DNA of 9,010 nt from UBA1388 sp964555515 (lineage in GTDB: Bacteria; Patescibacteriota; Microgenomatia; UBA1400; PJMF01): contig CAZKSJ010000035.1 of assembly GCA_964555515.1 (NCBI GenBank), positions 1 through 9,010 of the forward strand, read 5' to 3'. The notes beneath the pieces were generated by a model. The model was not told the DNA's origin. It ran no database searches and saw only the letters and a program-made list of their open reading frames with translations. Below are positions 6,435 through 9,010 of the stretch, piece after piece. The translations under genes were made by a program, and so were the position numbers. Position 1 is the stretch's first letter. Each line of letters starts with the position of its first letter.

Positions 6435-6559
6435 TTGATTGTTTGAGATTTTTCTTAGGCGATAGCAATCAATCAATAAGCTGGCTTCGCCAGTAAAATA
6501 AAGCGCATAAGTGGTGAGTACTTGGTGAATAGCGAACTCTGTTTGAATCCCGATTGCTA
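6435..6559 (+). other. Gap after smpB with overlapping inverted repeats
   Basis: The 230 bases between smpB and the next gene contain no credible coding region. Three pairings are visible. TTGATTG (6435-6441) pairs with CAATCAA (6466-6472). TAGCAATC (6463-6470) pairs with GATTGCTA (6552-6559). A compact hairpin CTGGC-TTC-GCCAG lies at 6481-6493 inside the second. The first two share CAATC (6466-6470), so they exclude each other. This could be a structured 3'-UTR, an attenuator-like switch or a small RNA. A T7 run at 6421-6427 precedes all of this and has no stem before it. Chance is a real alternative. Confidence 0.3.
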
Positions 6560-6580
6560 CTGTTTGCCCAAAATTGCCCC

Positions 6581-6610
6581 TCGACTAGATAGGTAGTTTA
6601 CTGGTTTAAT
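6581..6610 (+). promoter_or_regulatory. Promoter of the small two-TM gene at 6642
   Basis: TCGACT (6581-6586; four of six matches to TTGACA) and TTTAAT (6605-6610) are 18 bases apart, with a TG (6602-6603) making the -10 extended. Transcription should start near 6617, giving a leader of about 25 bases that contains a proper Shine-Dalgarno. The core CTGGTTTAATA (6601-6611) matches the boxes of the bPH2 gene and smpB except for one or two bases. Confidence 0.5.
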
Positions 6611-6629
6611 AGATCCAGCAGTTAATAAT

Positions 6630-6635
6630 AGGAGA
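6630..6635 (+). promoter_or_regulatory. Shine-Dalgarno sequence of the gene at 6642
   Basis: AGGAGA lies six bases before the ATG at 6642. It is one of the two clear Shine-Dalgarno sites in the window and fixes this start. It shows that the organism also uses leadered, SD-led initiation. Confidence 0.8.
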
Positions 6636-6641
6636 ATCACT

Positions 6642-6887
6642 ATGCCCAAAAGAGTTTTCTGGCCAGTATCACTAATTGTCATGGGACTTGTTTTCTTGGC
6701 TTCCAACCTTAGCCTGTTACCACGCGAGTTTTGGAATTTGTGGCCACTGATGTTAATCATTATTGGATTGGGCGGCTTATTGACTTCAGATCGTGAAGAG
6801 TGGATGGAGGAGCCAAAGACCTCATCAAAAAAATCCACGTCCAAGGCAGCCAAATCAAAAGCAAAAAAGTCTGCTAAGAAAAAATAA
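6642..6887 (+). CDS. Small two-TM protein (LiaI/LiaF N-terminal type) with Lys-rich tail
   Basis: This 81-residue membrane protein has two helices (about 6-24 and 30-48) separated by a short loop. The pattern FWP...LIVMGLVFLASNLSLL...FWNLWPLMLIIIGLGGLL resembles the duplicated helix unit of LiaI/LiaF-like proteins (DUF5668), where each helix begins with an aromatic-Pro and ends in IGL or MGL. After an acidic stretch (DREEWMEE, 50-57), residues 60-81 are almost entirely Lys, Ser and Ala. This tail is likely cytoplasmic and could bind phospholipid head groups or nucleic acid. In other bacteria such proteins belong to envelope-stress regulation, but the family is broad and this member lacks any further domain. 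It has its own promoter and Shine-Dalgarno and is followed by cmk after 91 bases. Confidence 0.8.
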   Translation: MPKRVFWPVSLIVMGLVFLASNLSLLPREFWNLWPLMLIIIGLGGLLTSDREEWMEEPKTSSKKSTSKAAKSKAKKSAKKK

Positions 6888-6961
6888 TATTTTTCGTCAA
6901 GAAATTTTGCCGCTTGTCAATTTTTAGTTGATGTTGCATGCTGCTCTTTGCTTGTTTGGGT

Positions 6962-6973
6962 TATACTTGGAGG
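6962..6973 (+). promoter_or_regulatory. cmk start region: -10-like box abutting a Shine-Dalgarno
   Basis: TATACT (6962-6967) ends eleven bases before the ATG at 6979, and GGAGG (6969-6973) lies five bases before that ATG. If the -10-like box is used, transcription would start near 6974 and leave out the Shine-Dalgarno. If cmk is read from the upstream promoter, GGAGG serves as its ribosome-binding site. GGAGG fixes the start at 6979 rather than the in-frame TTG at 6928. Confidence 0.55.
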
Positions 6974-6978
6974 AAGCT

Positions 6979-7680
6979 ATGCCACCTTTTCATATTGCCA
7001 TTGATGGACCGGTTGCCGCGGGCAAAGGAACGGTATCAAGATTAGTTGCTGATCGCTTGGGCTTTCTGTATGTTGATACTGGGGCAATGTATCGGGTGAC
7101 CGCGCTACTTGGTATCAATGCTGGTTTAGATTTACAAGATGAGGATGCTTTGGTCGAGGTGGTTGGTGACACAAAAATAGAAATGAGAAATCCCACCGCT
7201 CAAGAAAAAGATGGCAGATTAACCACGGTGTTAGTTAATGGTGAGGATGTGTCTTGGGCAATTCGGACAGAAAAAGTTGGCCAGGGCGCTTCAATTGTGG
7301 CAGCACACCCCAAAGTCAGGCAGGTGTTGGTGGAAAAACAACAACAGATTGCAACAGGCCAGAATGTGATCATGGAGGGTCGCGACATTACCCATCGAGT
7401 ATTACCTAAGGCGCAGTTGAAAATTTATTTGACCGGTGGTGAAACAATTAGGGCAAAAAGAAGACATTTGCAGTTATTAACCAAGGGGAATGACGTCAGC
7501 TTTGAAGAAGTTTTTACCCAATTATTAGAACGCGATCGGCGTGATATGAGTAGAAAGACCGATCCTCTCAAAATTATTCCAGAAGATTGGGTGATTGATT
7601 CCAGCGACTTTTCTATTGAACAAGTGGTGGAGTTAATTGTTGGCAAAGCCAAAGTGATGATGAGTAGTAAAAAAGAATGA
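6979..7680 (+). CDS. cmk: Cytidylate kinase
   Basis: This 233-residue P-loop kinase transfers phosphate from ATP to CMP or dCMP, giving CDP/dCDP for RNA, DNA and CDP-lipid synthesis. Visible motifs are the P-loop GPVAAGKGT (10-18), where most Cmk proteins read GPSGAGKGT; the nucleotide-binding YVDTGAMYR (31-39); EGRDITHRVLPKAQLKIYLT (133-152), matching the family's DGRDIGTVVFPDA...IFLT; RAKRR (158-162); and the lid-type ERDRRDMSRKTDPLKIIPED (184-203). Length is normal (about 220-230). An upstream in-frame TTG at 6928 would add 17 hydrophobic residues not found in the family, and GGAGG sits in front of 6979, so the shorter form is preferred. The stop TGA (7678-7680) is followed within seven bases by the next gene, indicating an operon. 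Confidence 0.95.
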   Translation: MPPFHIAIDGPVAAGKGTVSRLVADRLGFLYVDTGAMYRVTALLGINAGLDLQDEDALVEVVGDTKIEMRNPTAQEKDGRLTTVLVNGEDVSWAIRTEKVGQGASIVAAHPKVRQVLVEKQQQIATGQNVIMEGRDITHRVLPKAQLKIYLTGGETIRAKRRHLQLLTKGNDVSFEEVFTQLLERDRRDMSRKTDPLKIIPEDWVIDSSDFSIEQVVELIVGKAKVMMSSKKE

Positions 7681-7686
7681 AGGAAC

Positions 7687-7914
7687 ATGCCGGCTACTTC
7701 TTACAAACCAAATCAAACAGAATTAAGTTCTTCAATTAGAGAGTTAACCGATACGATTGAAGCGAGAAAAGAAAAAAATTCTCAACAGCGAGTGGAACGA
7801 CAGCAACAAAAGAAGGCAAAAGAAAAGGGCGAAAAGTTAGAAAGATTGGTGGCACCTATTATTTTGTTAATTACAGTCATCCTATCGTTGGTGGCGATGT
7901 GGGTGGGTCGATAA
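7687..7914 (+). CDS. Small tail-anchored protein of unknown function
   Basis: This 75-residue protein has a polar N-terminus, a highly charged helix rich in Glu, Lys, Arg and Gln (about 16-52, able to form a coiled coil), and one C-terminal transmembrane helix (about 54-72) ending in VGR. There is no signal peptide, so the charged part should be cytoplasmic. The ATG lies six bases after the cmk stop, with AAGGA (7680-7684) overlapping that stop; spacing to the ATG is short, so translational coupling to cmk is likely. I do not recognise a family, and low-complexity charged helices give few clues. Gene reality is supported by operon position and a coherent tail-anchor design. Confidence 0.65.
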   Translation: MPATSYKPNQTELSSSIRELTDTIEARKEKNSQQRVERQQQKKAKEKGEKLERLVAPIILLITVILSLVAMWVGR

Positions 7915-7979
7915 TTTTTTCATCCGTGATTACAAATTTCATGGTTCAGTTTTTTAGGTGATTATTAATAAATCTCTCG

Positions 7980-9010
7980 TCAGTTTTGACTGTTGGTGAC
8001 CAGATTTTGACTATTAATTTGAATAGTAGTGGGTTTGCCAGGCTCATCGGTCTTTGGAGGACGAGCGAGGCGGCATTCTTTGGTTGGTTGCGTACCGATG
8101 ATATAAGGTTCTTCAGATATTTTAGGACAACCACCACAAGGCAATGTGCCAGTTGTCGTACAAGTAGCCACAGTCACAATCCCCTTGGGGATGGCAAATT
8201 GATGCGGCTGTTTTTCATCAAGCATCGAGCGCATGATTTGATTCCAAATGGGCGAAGCACCGGTGATACCAGAGGCAACATAACTCATTGGTGTGTTGTC
8301 ATTGTTGCCTACCCAAACTGCAACTACCCGGTCTGAAGTGTAGCCGATTGTCCAGTTGTCACGGAGGTTGTTGGTTGTGCCAGTCTTGACCGCGACTTGT
8401 TGGCCAGGGATATACAAAGTTGATTGCGGTCCAAAGGCGGGTGAGCGAGCCTCGTTATCAGAGAGAATATCATTCATCAAATAAGCAGTTTTGGGGTCAA
8501 GAGTTTTTTGGCGTGAACAGCCAATCCCATCCAGGGCACAACTGTTGTGATATAGAACCTCTCCTTTGTAATTTTTAATTTCTAAAATGGGATTAATTTC
8601 AGTGGTATAACCAGCATTGGCGAAGGTACCGTAGACCTTTGCCATATCAATCATCCTCACTTCACCACCACCAAGTGTTAATGACAATCCAAAACGTGAA
8701 CGATCACTCCAGGAAGTGATGCCCATTTTTTGAGCTTGATCAATCATCCTATTGATGCCAATTTGATTGAGCGTTTTCACCGCGGGAACGTTATAAGATG
8801 ATGCGAGGGCTTCTTTGAGAGTAACGTTGCCGTGAAATTTACCATCATAATTTTGAGGGCTGTAGGGTGGTGAGCCAGCAACTGAGTATGTGATTGGTTG
8901 ATCTTGGATGATGGTCGCCACGGTGGCGCCTTGTTCTAGCGCCGCTGCATAAGTGACCGGCTTGATAGAACTCCCGGGTTGTCTTTGTCTTAAAGTCACA
9001 TTGACTTGGC
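7980..9010 (-). CDS. Class A penicillin-binding protein, transpeptidase domain (partial)
   Basis: The minus-strand frame is open to the right edge, so only the C-terminal part is seen (about 343 residues); the glycosyltransferase half would lie beyond 9010. All three penicilloyl-transferase motifs are present: SSIK in RQPGSSIKP (catalytic Ser at 8970-8972), SYN in EALASSYNVPAVK, and KTGTTNN followed by DNWTIGYTSD. NYDGKFHGNVTLKEAL is typical of PBP1A/PBP2A-type bifunctional enzymes, which cross-link peptidoglycan outside the membrane. After the domain comes the common PBP1A tail with CTTTGTLPCGGCP...IIGTQPTKEC and a Pro/Thr/Asn-rich end. A GTG at 8999 is internal to the frame: residues Q-V-N precede it and match the family, so it is not the start. 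The stop is TGA. The gene converges on the 75-residue gene with 65 bp between and no clear terminator. Confidence 0.93.
   Translation of the reverse strand, partial: QVNVTLRQRQPGSSIKPVTYAAALEQGATVATIIQDQPITYSVAGSPPYSPQNYDGKFHGNVTLKEALASSYNVPAVKTLNQIGINRMIDQAQKMGITSWSDRSRFGLSLTLGGGEVRMIDMAKVYGTFANAGYTTEINPILEIKNYKGEVLYHNSCALDGIGCSRQKTLDPKTAYLMNDILSDNEARSPAFGPQSTLYIPGQQVAVKTGTTNNLRDNWTIGYTSDRVVAVWVGNNDNTPMSYVASGITGASPIWNQIMRSMLDEKQPHQFAIPKGIVTVATCTTTGTLPCGGCPKISEEPYIIGTQPTKECRLARPPKTDEPGKPTTIQINSQNLVTNSQN

Noticed and set aside
6410..6641. tmRNA (ssrA) or tRNA gene beside smpB; GTTTGAATCCC at 6541-6551 resembles a T-arm
   Set aside because: The gap is too short for a tmRNA. No matching T-stem, acceptor stem, CCA or tag-peptide reading frame could be found around the motif.
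7915..7979. Bidirectional terminator between the converging 75-aa gene and PBP gene; AT palindrome GATTATTAATAAATC at 7960-7974
   Set aside because: The palindrome has almost no GC pairs and no following T run on either strand. I see no hairpin able to terminate.
691..8000. Alternative genetic code with UGA as Gly, as in Gracilibacteria
   Set aside because: TGA ends cmk and the PBP gene at the expected family ends, and no conserved glycine is encoded by TGA.
7986..8336. Open frame on the plus strand opposite the PBP gene (116 codons)
   Set aside because: It is antisense to a clearly conserved transpeptidase domain and its translation has no recognisable pattern.

Overview
The window looks like a piece of a bacterial chromosome from the Candidate Phyla Radiation (Patescibacteria), most likely a Microgenomates-type lineage. 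The evidence is the mix of short core genes (rpsT, lepA, smpB, cmk, a class A penicillin-binding protein) with small or lineage-typical membrane proteins: a bPH2-domain protein with a long disordered N-terminus, a 90-residue two-helix protein, and a large PP2C-like/transmembrane/beta-propeller protein. Base composition is moderately AT-rich. TAA, TAG and TGA all act as stops, so the code is standard and UGA is not recoded as it is in Gracilibacteria/Absconditabacteria. The lineage assignment is an inference from protein character, not a phylogeny.

Layout, left to right. Positions 1-23 probably hold the first codons of a divergent minus-strand gene. A good sigma70-type promoter (87-115) then drives rpsT (167-403). 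A 287-bp gap follows, with a possible bulged hairpin just after rpsT and a degenerate 21-bp-period repeat tract before lepA (691-2475). Next come three envelope-associated genes: the bPH2-domain protein (2567-3397), a 90-residue two-TM protein (3423-3695), and the 693-residue PP2C-like/propeller membrane protein (best start 3774, end 5855). smpB (5963-6409) follows, then a 230-bp gap with inverted repeats, a small two-TM protein with a lysine-rich tail (6642-6887), cmk (6979-7680), and a 75-residue tail-anchored protein (7687-7914) two codons downstream of cmk. A class A PBP transpeptidase domain (7980-9010, minus strand) converges on these genes and runs off the right edge.

The translation genes form one theme: S20, EF4/LepA for back-translocation and SmpB for trans-translation. 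The envelope genes form the other: bPH2, two small TM proteins, the receptor-like PP2C/propeller protein and the PBP. Cmk supplies CDP/dCDP.

The most notable signal is regulatory. At lepA, the bPH2 gene, the PP2C-like gene and smpB, an extended -10 box (TGnTAnnnT) ends only 6-10 bases before the start codon and there is no Shine-Dalgarno sequence. This predicts leaderless or near-leaderless mRNAs. The divergent gene at the left edge shows the same spacing with a TATAAT box. By contrast, the small gene at 6642 and cmk carry clear Shine-Dalgarno sequences, so both initiation modes seem to coexist. I see no convincing GC-rich intrinsic terminator, no tRNA, no rRNA, no CRISPR array and no mobile element.
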